Shown: piece by piece, positions 1 to 7,128 of the stretch
Position numbering within the stretch: position 1 is the stretch's first letter
Layout: each line of letters begins with the position of its first letter
Assembly (NCBI GenBank): GCA_005800965.1
Contig: SYEA01000104.1
Location: 1-20,791, forward strand
Source: Actinomycetota bacterium
Lineage (GTDB): Bacteria > Actinomycetota > Acidimicrobiia > Acidimicrobiales > Ilumatobacteraceae
Direction of reading: 5' to 3'
Length of the DNA: 20,791 nucleotides
Made by a program: the position numbers and the translations under genes
Notes under the pieces: generated by a model
Database searches by the model: none
Seen by the model: the letters and a program-made list of their open reading frames with translations, nothing else
Told to the model about the DNA's origin: nothing

Positions 1-129
1 GACGAGCAGTATCAGCGACTGGTGGCTGCAACCGTGGTGCATGCGAAACCTCTGACCAACGCACTCGGGCCGAACTTCCGTGACGTGCTCACCGACGAAC
101 GGGTGACCGAAATCTTCCGGAGAATGTAG
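1..129 (+). CDS. C-terminal fragment, probable KdnB-like iron-containing alcohol dehydrogenase (partial)
   Basis: The first 42 codons are open in frame 1 and end at TAG (127-129), so this is the 3' end of a gene that starts outside the window. The tail contains HAKPLTNALGPNFRDVLT and ends in a short helix-like EIFRRM. From memory of the family, this resembles the end of KdnB (3-deoxy-octulosonate 8-oxidase, an iron-containing alcohol dehydrogenase), which works with the aminotransferase KdnA. The aminotransferase that starts 2 nt downstream looks KdnA-like, which supports the reading. The catalytic and metal-binding residues lie outside the window, so the family call rests on a short tail and on gene context. 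A different oxidoreductase of the same operon remains possible. Confidence 0.5.
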   Translation, partial: DEQYQRLVAATVVHAKPLTNALGPNFRDVLTDERVTEIFRRM

Positions 130-131
130 CC

Positions 132-1289
132 ATGCCTGGCTTCGAAGTAATCGGTGCTGAAGAGCAGGCAGAGATCAACGATATTTTTGCGAGTGGTGGT
201 GTGCTGTTTCGGCACGGGTTTGATGCATTGCGCAACGACTGTTACAAAGTTCGGGATTTCGAGGCAGCGTTTGCCTCATACATGAATGTGCCGCACGCAC
301 TAGCGGTGAGTTCGGGCACTGCTGCACTGAGAGTGGCACTTGCCGTACTTGATTTACAACCCGGCGACGAAGTCATCACTCAAAGCTTCACGTTCGTGGC
401 AACTGCCGAAGCGATCATCGAGTCGCGCGCGGTGCCTGTGTGCTGCGAGGTTGACGGCACGTTGAATATGGATCCGGCCGATCTTGAACGTCGTATTACA
501 CCTCGCACTCGCGCTGTGATTGCAGTGCACATGTTGGGAACCCCCGCTCGACTGCGAGAAATTTCTGCAATCTGCCAACGTCATGATGTTGTATTGATTG
601 AAGACGCTGCCTGGGGCTGCGGTGGGTCGCTCGACGGTCGAGCACTTGGCACCTGGGGCGCAATGGGCACTTTTAGTTTTGATTTTGCCAAGACCATGAC
701 TACCGGAGAAGGTGGCATGATCGCGTTTCGTAATCGCGGTGATTATGAACGGGCCGCAGCCTGGCACGACCACGGGCACGAAAACAACCCCGCGGTGCCG
801 CGCTGGGAAGACACACGTTCGGGCAGTGGCTTCAACTTTCGGATGACCGAACTGCAAGGTGCGGTGGGGTTGGCACAGTTACGCAAGCTCGACGATGTAG
901 TGCTTCATCAGCAAAAGAATCGTGATGCAATTTGGCGATCCATCAGTGACCTGCCAGGAGTGGCGGCTCGTGATGTGCCAACGGGGTCCATCGAAACTGC
1001 AGATGCGTTGGTGTTCGAGACGCCATCACCTACCGTGGCCCGCGAGGTGCGGGCACGACTGGTTGCTGCAGGCTTGGCCACAAAAATTTTGCCGGAAGCA
1101 GTCACCTGGCACTTTGCTGGAACATGGTCGCACATGCCCGAATTAGTTGCCCGGCATGGTGACCTGAGCAAGGCGTTTCCTGCGACAGCGGCGCGGTTGG
1201 CTCGGTGTGTTTCGTTGCCCGTCACCGTAAACATGGATGAAGGTGTGCCTGCTCGCGTGCGCGCAGCCATCACCCCAGTTCTGGCGTAG
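132..1289 (+). CDS. DegT/DnrJ/EryC1/StrS-family PLP aminotransferase, KdnA-like
   Basis: A sugar aminotransferase of 385 aa, the normal length for this PLP fold-type I family. Visible features are the N-terminal MPGFEVIG, SSGTAALR (60-67) for phosphate binding, IEDAAWGCGG (156-165) with D158 facing the pyridine nitrogen, and FSFDFAKTMTTGEGG (181-195) with K187 as the Schiff-base lysine. GFNFRMTELQGA (233-244) follows. The MPGFE start and the AWGCGG-DGRALGTWG block recall the KdnA subgroup, which transaminates 8-oxo-Kdo to 8-amino-Kdo, more than the usual DAAQ/DCAH aminotransferases. That subgroup call is from memory. GGAG at 119-122 lies 9 nt before the ATG. It follows the KdnB-like tail by 2 nt and precedes a neuB-type gene, so it probably installs the amino group of an ulosonic acid or its precursor. 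Confidence 0.85.
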   Translation: MPGFEVIGAEEQAEINDIFASGGVLFRHGFDALRNDCYKVRDFEAAFASYMNVPHALAVSSGTAALRVALAVLDLQPGDEVITQSFTFVATAEAIIESRAVPVCCEVDGTLNMDPADLERRITPRTRAVIAVHMLGTPARLREISAICQRHDVVLIEDAAWGCGGSLDGRALGTWGAMGTFSFDFAKTMTTGEGGMIAFRNRGDYERAAAWHDHGHENNPAVPRWEDTRSGSGFNFRMTELQGAVGLAQLRKLDDVVLHQQKNRDAIWRSISDLPGVAARDVPTGSIETADALVFETPSPTVAREVRARLVAAGLATKILPEAVTWHFAGTWSHMPELVARHGDLSKAFPATAARLARCVSLPVTVNMDEGVPARVRAAITPVLA

Positions 1290-1291
1290 GC

Positions 1292-1295
1292 GGAG
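1292..1295 (+). promoter_or_regulatory. Ribosome binding site deciding the GT2 start
   Basis: GGAG lies 7 nt before GTG 1303 and 16 nt before ATG 1312. The spacing favours the GTG as the start of the glycosyltransferase over the in-frame ATG. The far upstream GTG/ATG codons inside the aminotransferase are unlikely starts. Confidence 0.5.
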
Positions 1296-1302
1296 TCGTA
1301 GC

Positions 1303-1977
1303 GTGAATGCCATGTCAACCAGCACGTTGGTGTCGGTCATCGTGGCGGCGCATAACGAGGAGCGTTACCTCGGTCGTTGCCTGCGCTCGCTACTTGCACA
1401 GCGGTTTGAACGCAGCCGTTATGACGTGATCGTGATTGATGACGCCAGCACCGACCGCACATCGGCCGTTCTGGCAACATTCGGCGACAGCATCACCGTG
1501 TTGCGCAATGAAACCAATCTGGGTCTGCCAGCCAGTTTGAATCGGGCAATCACCTCTACGCACTCCAAGTTCATCGTGCGAGTTGACGCAGACGACTATG
1601 TCAATAGCGCATTCTTGGATGTGATGTACATGTTCTTGGCGGACAATCCACAATTTGATGCAGCGGCCTGTGACTATTTATTGGTGGATGACCGCGAAGA
1701 AGTCATCTCACGCCGCGATGCAATCAAAGAGCCGATTGCCTGCGGCATCATGTTTCGCACCGAGCAGTTGATTGACATCGGGTTGTATGACGAGTCGTTC
1801 CTGCGTCACGAGGACCGCGACTTGCGACTGCGATTTCTCGATCGGTACACGATTCACCATGTGCCGTTACCGATGTATCGCTACCGCCGTCATGAAGACA
1901 ACATCACCAATGACACAGTCGAAATGGCACACCACGAACGCCGTTTGCGCGACAAACATCAGGGGCGAACCGCGTGA
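1303..1977 (+). CDS. Family 2 glycosyltransferase
   Basis: A compact GT-A glycosyltransferase of 224 aa that would transfer a sugar from a nucleotide donor at the cytoplasmic face. It shows the GT2 opening SVIVAAHNEERYLGRCL (11-27), VIDDASTDRT (44-53), the metal and nucleotide-binding DAD in RVDADDY (93-99), and the acceptor-side HEDRDLRLRF (169-178) with the acidic pair expected for the catalytic base. There is no transmembrane segment. The start is taken at GTG 1303 because of a well-spaced GGAG; ATG 1312 is the alternative. The gene ends in a GTGA overlap with the NeuB-family gene, so translation is probably coupled. Donor and acceptor cannot be told from sequence. It probably builds the glycan that carries the ulosonic acid encoded by its neighbours. 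Confidence 0.88.
   Translation: MNAMSTSTLVSVIVAAHNEERYLGRCLRSLLAQRFERSRYDVIVIDDASTDRTSAVLATFGDSITVLRNETNLGLPASLNRAITSTHSKFIVRVDADDYVNSAFLDVMYMFLADNPQFDAAACDYLLVDDREEVISRRDAIKEPIACGIMFRTEQLIDIGLYDESFLRHEDRDLRLRFLDRYTIHHVPLPMYRYRRHEDNITNDTVEMAHHERRLRDKHQGRTA
1961..1965 (+). promoter_or_regulatory. Ribosome binding site for the NeuB-family gene
   Basis: AGGGG sits 8 nt before GTG 1974, inside the end of the glycosyltransferase gene. It supports the GTG as the start and not ATG 1989, which is 15 nt downstream in frame. Confidence 0.5.
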
Positions 1978-3041
1978 AATCGGCAAGTATGCAACTGGGT
2001 CGCGTCACCGTGAGCGCCGGCAGTGAGCCGTATCTGATTGCTGAAATTGGGGTGAACCACGAGGGTTCGCTTGATCTTGCCAAACAACTCATTGATTTCG
2101 CCAAACAGGGTGGGGCGGATGCGGCCAAGTTTCAGACATATAAAGCAGAGACACTGGCCTCGAAACACTCACCTGCGTATTGGGACACAACGAAGGAAGC
2201 CACGCTGAGCCAGTACGAATTGTTCAAGAAATATGACGCGTTTGGCCCGGCGGAATACAAGCAGCTGGCCGAGCACTGTGCACGTGTGGGCATCGAGTTC
2301 ATTTCCACACCATTTGACGACGAAGCTGTCGACATGTTGGCGCCACTCGTGGCATTTTTCAAGATTGCTTCGGCAGACATCACCAATACGCCGTTGTTGC
2401 GCCGTGTAGCGCGCACGAAAAAGCCGGTCATTCTTTCAGTGGGTGCCTCAACGATTGATGAAATTGATGGTGCGCTCGCCACACTGCGGGCTGCTGGCGC
2501 AACTCAGATTGCGTTACTGCATTGTATTTTGAATTATCCGACTGCAGATGAAAATGCCAATCTGCGTATGTTGGGTGACCTCGCGGTGCGGTATCCCGAA
2601 TGTGTACTGGGTTATTCGGATCACACCACGCCCAAGCCTGGCTTGCCGTCGCTCGTGGCGGCCTGGTTGCTGGGGGCAGTCATCTTGGAGAAGCACTTCA
2701 CACACGACACAGCGTTGCCAGGCAACGATCACTATCACGCGATGACCATCGACGACGTGCGGAGTTTCCGCCTGGAGATTGCCCGAATTTCTCCCCTATT
2801 GGGTGAGCGGGCCAAGCAGCCGATACCCAGCGAAGAGATTGCTCGACACAATGCCCGGCGCAGCATCGTGGTTGCCCGTGACCTTCCAGCAGGCCATCAA
2901 CTCAGCGAGAGTGACATCACCTATAAGCGTCCGGGTACAGGAATCAGCCCACTTTCATGGGATGACGTCATCGGTATGGTGACAAATCGGGCGCTGGCTG
3001 CTGATGATGTGTTGCAGTGGGCAGATCTCACCAACGCATGA
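1974..3041 (+). CDS. neuB: NeuB-family nonulosonate (sialic-acid-like) synthase
   Basis: Condenses phosphoenolpyruvate with an aldose (ManNAc or an analogue) to give a 2-keto-3-deoxy nonulosonic acid in the cytoplasm. The 355 aa match the family length. The TIM-barrel part has AEIGVNHEGS (23-32), KFQTYKAE (52-59), STPFD (111-115) and metal-site histidines in GYSDHT (H217) and LEKHFT (H241). The C-terminal SAF/antifreeze-like domain spans about 296-351, with RPGTGIS (R319) that in NeuB dimers reaches the partner active site. The barrel motif is HCILNYPT, not the HC(T/S)xxYP type I associate with NeuNAc synthases, so the sugar need not be Neu5Ac. GTGA overlaps the upstream gene and ATGA the downstream one. 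The symbol denotes the family, not a proven substrate. Confidence 0.92.
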   Translation: MKSASMQLGRVTVSAGSEPYLIAEIGVNHEGSLDLAKQLIDFAKQGGADAAKFQTYKAETLASKHSPAYWDTTKEATLSQYELFKKYDAFGPAEYKQLAEHCARVGIEFISTPFDDEAVDMLAPLVAFFKIASADITNTPLLRRVARTKKPVILSVGASTIDEIDGALATLRAAGATQIALLHCILNYPTADENANLRMLGDLAVRYPECVLGYSDHTTPKPGLPSLVAAWLLGAVILEKHFTHDTALPGNDHYHAMTIDDVRSFRLEIARISPLLGERAKQPIPSEEIARHNARRSIVVARDLPAGHQLSESDITYKRPGTGISPLSWDDVIGMVTNRALAADDVLQWADLTNA

Positions 3042-3751
3042 CGCGCACAGTTGCCGTTGTGCAGGCACGGGTAGGTTCTCGCCGTTTCCCAGGAAAGATG
3101 CTTGCAGTCCTCGGCGAGCATTCACTACTGGAATGGGTGGTAACCCGAGTTGGTCAAAGCGACGCGATTGACCGGGTAGTTGTTGCGACGACGCTCGAAT
3201 CGCTCGATGACAACATCGTTGCCGAATGCGGTCGCTTGGGTGTGGACGTAGTGCGCGGCTCTACGGATGATGTACTCGACCGATTCATGGCGGCCCTTGA
3301 CGATGATGAGTGCGACACTGTTGTGCGGGTTTGTGCCGACAACCCATTTGTTGATGCAAGTTGTATTACTGCTGTTATCGATGAACATCGGTCAACGGGT
3401 GCCGATTATTCGTTCAATCATCGGCCGTTTGGTGCTTGCAACTATGCCGATGGCTTCGGTGTCGAAGTAATCTCGCGAGTTTTGCTCACCGAACTAGACA
3501 GTCAAGTTTTGTCGGCTGAACATCGCGAACACGTCACCCTGGCGATTGCCGATGGGTCGGTGAAGGCACACGTGCATGGCTGTGAGGCACCACCAGCCTT
3601 GGCTCGGCCTGAGCTGCGGTTTGATGTTGATGAGCCACACGATCTGCAGCACCTCCAAACCCTTGTGGGGTTTGCCCGACTGCATATTGGGAGTAGTGCC
3701 GCCGAAGTTGTAACGGCTGAAGATTTGTATCGGGCTGCTTACCCATCATGA
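3038..3751 (+). CDS. SpsF-type cytidylyltransferase (CMP-ulosonate synthetase)
   Basis: Activates the ulosonic acid as a CMP-sugar from CTP. The 237 aa protein begins with the nucleotidyltransferase signature QARVGSRRFPGK (9-20), which binds the CTP phosphates. It has RGSTDDVLDRF (73-83) and RVCADNPFVD (97-106), where D101 is the expected metal ligand, then RFDVDEPHDL (194-203). This layout matches the SpsF branch of the NeuA/KdsB superfamily. The start is ATG 3038 in an ATGA overlap with the synthase stop. A GTG 21 nt upstream is in frame but adds residues ahead of the conserved opening. The 3' end overlaps the next gene by ATGA. Directly following a NeuB homologue, it very likely uses that enzyme's product. 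Confidence 0.88.
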   Translation: MTRTVAVVQARVGSRRFPGKMLAVLGEHSLLEWVVTRVGQSDAIDRVVVATTLESLDDNIVAECGRLGVDVVRGSTDDVLDRFMAALDDDECDTVVRVCADNPFVDASCITAVIDEHRSTGADYSFNHRPFGACNYADGFGVEVISRVLLTELDSQVLSAEHREHVTLAIADGSVKAHVHGCEAPPALARPELRFDVDEPHDLQHLQTLVGFARLHIGSSAAEVVTAEDLYRAAYPS

Positions 3752-5166
3752 GAGAATTTCGACCTGATGAAATGGCTGTGGCAATCAAGCGGTCGCGCGA
3801 ACTCATCCCACCAGCCCTCGACGCCCTGTGCGCGGTAATCACTGAAGTCACAGGTCAGGTGCCCAATCGCGCACAAGTGGAGTATGTGTCGCTGTTTTGG
3901 TTGATGCAGATGTGTGACAAGGCAGTGGCAACGAGTGTGTCGACTACGCAGCTGACCTCCGTTGCCATTGAGTCAATGGGGCTCGGGGTGCAGTCGAACC
4001 GCTCGCGCATATTTCAAGCGCTGAGTTCACCACGCGCTGCCATCGCAATCGTAGATCCCTATTTGAAAGTCGGATTCGGCAAAGAGCTTTCAGCCGTGCT
4101 TCGTGTTCGCAAGAAACTGCGTTGGTCCCACGTGAATGGGAGCCTCCCAGTAGTTGGCGCTGTTAACGCTCAGGCACGATTGGCAGTTGCACATCGGGTG
4201 AAGTCGAGCACCAGCCCAGTGGAACGACTGCAGCGAACCGTCGCCCTTACAGCACCAATTGAACTTGTGGAGCAGTACCAGTCATTGGGTGAATGGGCCC
4301 AAAATACAAGTACTCCAGCCATGCGGCTGCTGTACACCTCCAACGCACATCAGTCGTCGGTATTCTTTTGCTATCTTGCCTGGGCGCAACGCCGGATGGG
4401 CACCAAGATTGCGATCCATCAGCACGGTGGCGGTTACGGCATAGATGAACAACATCTTGGTGAGGACCACGACATTGCGATCAGCGATGTGTTCTACACA
4501 TTTGGTTGGCAGCGACCAGATCTTGGCGGACGGGTGAGGTCGCTACCGACGGCGATGCCTGAGCGTGCCAAGAAGTCAGAACTAGATGGCTATCTGCTCG
4601 TTAGTTTGCCAGTTTTCAAACGGTTTTATCGCCTTCAGGCGTTTCTCATGCCGGCACACATTGATCATGCCGTTAGTGAAACCATTTCGTTTGTCAACGA
4701 ACTTGTTGCAGGTACCGATCTGTGTGTGCGATCGTCAGGTGCGAATGAGTTTCCGATTAGTCGGCTGGTTGGTGCGCAAGCAAAGATCACGCATGACACC
4801 GGCAGTGGTCGAGGTTCGGTCGCAGCCTCACGCGCCAAATTGACGATTCACAATTATCTCGGCACGTCATGGCTTGAGACCTTGGCGATGGACGTTCCGA
4901 CTGTGTGCTTCTATGACCCCACCATGTATCGACCCAGGGCAGCGGCACAACCGTTTGTCGATGCACTCGTGCGGGTGGGTGTGATACATCATTCGGGCCG
5001 AGAGGCTGCAAAGTTCGTCAATTCACTGCGCGGTGACCCGTCATCATGGTGGGGCTCTTCCGAGGTGCAAGAGGCCCGCGAGGCGTTCGTTGCGCGTTAT
5101 GCCAATTTCAGGGACAACTGGTTAGATGCCTGGCAGGCTGAGTTCGAGTCACTGCTTGCCGAATAG
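3748..5166 (+). CDS. LIC12162-like putative transferase
   Basis: A soluble protein of 472 aa with no signal peptide or clear membrane segment. I recognise motifs of the LIC12162 putative transferase family, first named in Leptospira surface-carbohydrate loci: HQHGGGYG (224-231), FYTFGW (249-254), then HNYLGTSWLETLAMDVPTVC (368-387). The last resembles the donor-binding end of GT-B glycosyltransferases. The N-terminal half (about 1-180) is less conserved to my eye. Its biochemical role is, to my knowledge, not established. Position as last gene of the NeuB-SpsF operon, joined by ATGA, suggests it transfers the CMP-activated ulosonic acid or modifies the resulting glycan. It meets the thymidine kinase gene tail to tail with only 3 nt between stops. 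Confidence 0.65.
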   Translation: MREFRPDEMAVAIKRSRELIPPALDALCAVITEVTGQVPNRAQVEYVSLFWLMQMCDKAVATSVSTTQLTSVAIESMGLGVQSNRSRIFQALSSPRAAIAIVDPYLKVGFGKELSAVLRVRKKLRWSHVNGSLPVVGAVNAQARLAVAHRVKSSTSPVERLQRTVALTAPIELVEQYQSLGEWAQNTSTPAMRLLYTSNAHQSSVFFCYLAWAQRRMGTKIAIHQHGGGYGIDEQHLGEDHDIAISDVFYTFGWQRPDLGGRVRSLPTAMPERAKKSELDGYLLVSLPVFKRFYRLQAFLMPAHIDHAVSETISFVNELVAGTDLCVRSSGANEFPISRLVGAQAKITHDTGSGRGSVAASRAKLTIHNYLGTSWLETLAMDVPTVCFYDPTMYRPRAAAQPFVDALVRVGVIHHSGREAAKFVNSLRGDPSSWWGSSEVQEAREAFVARYANFRDNWLDAWQAEFESLLAE

Positions 5167-5169
5167 GGA

Positions 5170-5778
5170 TTACAAATTTGGGGTGAGTTGTCCGCGCCGA
5201 TAGTGGTATCGACACAACAATTCGTAGCGCACAACATCACCGAACAGGGGTTCTTTACGAGTTGTTGAGGTGTCACCAACCATGACTGTTTCACCCTCAA
5301 ACACGACTTGGTCATTGACGAGGCGTGCATTGTTGGTGGCCCGCGCCCCACACCAGCAGCGGGCTTCCACCTGCATTTCAACACGCTGGTCGGCGATTTC
5401 CAGCATGCGACGGGTGCCATCGAACAACAGTCCACGAAAATCAGTGATGAGCCCGAACGAATACACGTCGATACCAAGATCATCGACAACAGTGGCGAGT
5501 TCATCACACTGCCCAATGGTGTAAAACTGCACTTCGTCACACACCATGAAATCGAGTGGCATGTGCTCGCGTGCAAGCGCGACAAGGCTGGGAGTGCTGC
5601 TGATGTCGACGGCTGGTGACGAGACTCCCAATCGACTCGTGACCTGTGAACCATCTCGGTCAAGCTTGGTGAGCAGCAGTCCGCGTAACCCGCGCGTGGA
5701 CAAATTGTGGTGAATCTGGAGTGCGAGCGTGCTCTTGCCGGAGCCCATCGTGCCGAAACTAAATCGTAAAGTCGCCAT
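5170..5778 (-). CDS. tdk: Thymidine kinase (type II, zinc-ribbon)
   Basis: Phosphorylates thymidine (and deoxyuridine) with ATP for dTMP salvage in the cytoplasm. The 202 aa protein has the P-loop GTMGSGKST (9-17), CDEVQFY (80-86) with E82 as catalytic base, FGLITDFR (108-115), and a zinc ribbon made by CWC (141-143) with CRYH (189-192). The one-residue gap in CWC and the string CWCGARAT are what I expect of actinobacterial homologues; Gram-negative ones have CxxC. The ATG at 5778 lies 9 nt after the dioxygenase stop, with no evident Shine-Dalgarno, so it is probably translated from the cdd-dioxygenase-tdk message. This places two pyrimidine-salvage enzymes in one transcript. Confidence 0.95.
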   Translation of the reverse strand: MATLRFSFGTMGSGKSTLALQIHHNLSTRGLRGLLLTKLDRDGSQVTSRLGVSSPAVDISSTPSLVALAREHMPLDFMVCDEVQFYTIGQCDELATVVDDLGIDVYSFGLITDFRGLLFDGTRRMLEIADQRVEMQVEARCWCGARATNNARLVNDQVVFEGETVMVGDTSTTRKEPLFGDVVRYELLCRYHYRRGQLTPNL

Positions 5779-5787
5779 CGTCGTTGT

Positions 5788-6663
5788 CTAGATGTTAGAA
5801 AAACTACGAAGTGGCAATGTGGGGCGCTGCAACCAGTTGTCATCTAGATACGTTGCGGCCCCGTCAATTGCGTGAACGGTATAAGCGTGTCGCGGTTTGT
5901 CGCTCGTGTTGGCTGCCGACAGGTGGGGAACCGCACCATCCAGCAAGACCAACGTGCCACGCTTGGCTTCGAGACTTACGAGATGGTCAAGCGGGTAGGG
6001 CTCGGGGTCGAGCACGTCGGTAATCGTTGCGGTGCGAGTGTCATTGAGTCGCGAGCGCGTGCGGACAGCCATTCGGTGCCCACCGGGGACTGCCCACATA
6101 CAACCGTTCTCTCGAGTGGCGTCATCAATGGCAAACCAGAAACCAATGGCGCTGCGTGGCTCGGTCCACAAATATGTGTGGTCAGTATGACAGGTGACTT
6201 CACCGCCGATATGTGGTTGCTTGAAGATATACATCGACTGCAGTAGCAGCGGTTGGCTCATGCCGATGTCGTGTGCAACTGCGGCCAGTTCGGGCGTGCG
6301 GCTGAACGAGCTGAACACTGGATCAAGGTCGTGCATGGCATGGCCGAGTTTGTTTAATGCCAGATGCGGTTCGGCACGAAGGTTTCCATGTTCGTCAAAT
6401 GCATCTTTTTCAAAAAAGCAGCGGATCTTTTCGCCACTGGACAAAAAGTAATCGTCACTGGTGTGCTGAGGCTTGCCGTCGGCAGTAAACACGGTTGCCT
6501 GCTCGGGCGATGGTACATGTTGCTTGGCAAGCTCCATCGCCCGTTGGCGCAGGGCAAGGCAGCGATCGGCATCGACAAAATCAGGCACGACAAGAAAGCC
6601 GTCTTCACGAAACGCTGTGATCTGTTGATCAGAAAGAAAGCGGCCCATACGTGTTTCAGCCAT
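5788..6663 (-). CDS. PhyH-family Fe(II)/2-oxoglutarate dioxygenase, PHYHD1-like
   Basis: A predicted non-haem iron oxygenase of 291 aa that would hydroxylate a small substrate using O2 and 2-oxoglutarate. The iron facial triad is visible as H159 and D161 in TCHTDHTYL, and H247 in GAVPHLSA, with R258 as the likely 2-oxoglutarate anchor. Several blocks look closer to human PHYHD1 than to phytanoyl-CoA hydroxylase: DYFLSSGEKIR (71-81), QSMYIFKQPHIGGEV (142-156), DATRENGCMW (181-190) and NWLQRPTLPL (276-285). ATG 6663 overlaps the cdd stop by 8 nt. An ATG at 6699 would overlap by 44 nt and adds a basic stretch ahead of the domain. It lies between cytidine deaminase and thymidine kinase, so a pyrimidine nucleoside or base substrate is a fair guess but unproven. 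Confidence 0.87.
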   Translation of the reverse strand: MAETRMGRFLSDQQITAFREDGFLVVPDFVDADRCLALRQRAMELAKQHVPSPEQATVFTADGKPQHTSDDYFLSSGEKIRCFFEKDAFDEHGNLRAEPHLALNKLGHAMHDLDPVFSSFSRTPELAAVAHDIGMSQPLLLQSMYIFKQPHIGGEVTCHTDHTYLWTEPRSAIGFWFAIDDATRENGCMWAVPGGHRMAVRTRSRLNDTRTATITDVLDPEPYPLDHLVSLEAKRGTLVLLDGAVPHLSAANTSDKPRHAYTVHAIDGAATYLDDNWLQRPTLPLRSFSNI

Positions 6664-7057
6664 TCGGGTTCGTGAAATTGGATGCCTCGGGAAAGGCATG
6701 GGGAAGAATTTCGGTCATCGGCACTGGCACGCCTTCCACTTCCACCAGCAGTGCTGGGCCACCGTGCTCCCACAAGATTTGTCGGCAGCGACCGCACGGC
6801 GTTACCGGTGCATCGTTGCCCAACGTGCACACTGCAACTAGTCGGCCACCACCGGAGCGGATGAGTTCGCTCACCATTCCACACTCGGCGCACAACGTGA
6901 CGCCGTATGAAGCATTCTCGACGTTGCATCCTGTGACGATGCGGCCATCATCAACCAACCCGGCAGCCCCCACACGAAACCTCGAATAGGGAGCGTACGC
7001 ATGTTGCATGGCCTCACGGGCTGCTGCGCGTAGTGAGTCCCAATTGATGTTTGCCAT
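6656..7057 (-). CDS. cdd: Cytidine deaminase
   Basis: Deaminates cytidine and deoxycytidine to uridine and deoxyuridine. The 133 aa length is that of the homotetrameric Bacillus/human type. NVENASYG (45-52) is the substrate-binding stretch. The zinc site is C56-A57-E58, with E58 as proton shuttle, and PCGRC (87-91), giving the three-cysteine ligand set. The start is ATG 7057; a TTG nine bases upstream is in frame but needless. The 3' end overlaps the dioxygenase start by 8 nt, so the two are probably coupled. Seventy-one bases separate it from the methyltransferase stop upstream; these carry a 15-bp motif shared with the kynA/kynU start region. Confidence 0.95.
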   Translation of the reverse strand: MANINWDSLRAAAREAMQHAYAPYSRFRVGAAGLVDDGRIVTGCNVENASYGVTLCAECGMVSELIRSGGGRLVAVCTLGNDAPVTPCGRCRQILWEHGGPALLVEVEGVPVPMTEILPHAFPEASNFTNPNG

Positions 7058-7075
7058 TGCTGGCAACGATAGTCA

Positions 7076-7090
7076 CTTTGTCGCATAGTG
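7076..7090. repeat. 15-bp motif upstream of cdd, also present at the kynA/kynU junction
   Basis: CTTTGTCGCATAGTG on the + strand lies 18 nt upstream of the cdd ATG on the other strand. The identical 15 bases recur in reverse orientation at 13637-13651. It could be part of a shared promoter or operator, or chance, since about one chance match of this length is not surprising in 20 kb. Confidence 0.35.
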
Positions 7091-7128
7091 CACTTGGCGC
7101 ACAAATATGAGTGCCAGAAGGCAAGGGT

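Noticed and set aside
5097..5843. 248-codon open frame on the - strand over the thymidine kinase gene
   Set aside because: It is another frame of the tdk region rich in Ser, Cys and Arg with no domain, whereas the tdk frame carries P-loop and zinc-ribbon motifs.
6664..6699. Upstream ATG of the dioxygenase (6699)
   Set aside because: It would overlap cdd by 44 nt and adds a basic segment without homology; ATG 6663 gives an 8-nt overlap and a normal domain start.
6871..7104. 77-codon - strand frame beginning upstream of cdd, with MRQS as at the kynU start
   Set aside because: The likeness comes only from the shared 15-bp motif; the rest overlaps cdd out of frame and has no domain.
7085..7115. 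GCACT...AGTGC inverted repeat upstream of cdd
   Set aside because: The perfect arms are only 5 bp with a 15-base loop, which is expected by chance; it is not reported as an operator or riboswitch.
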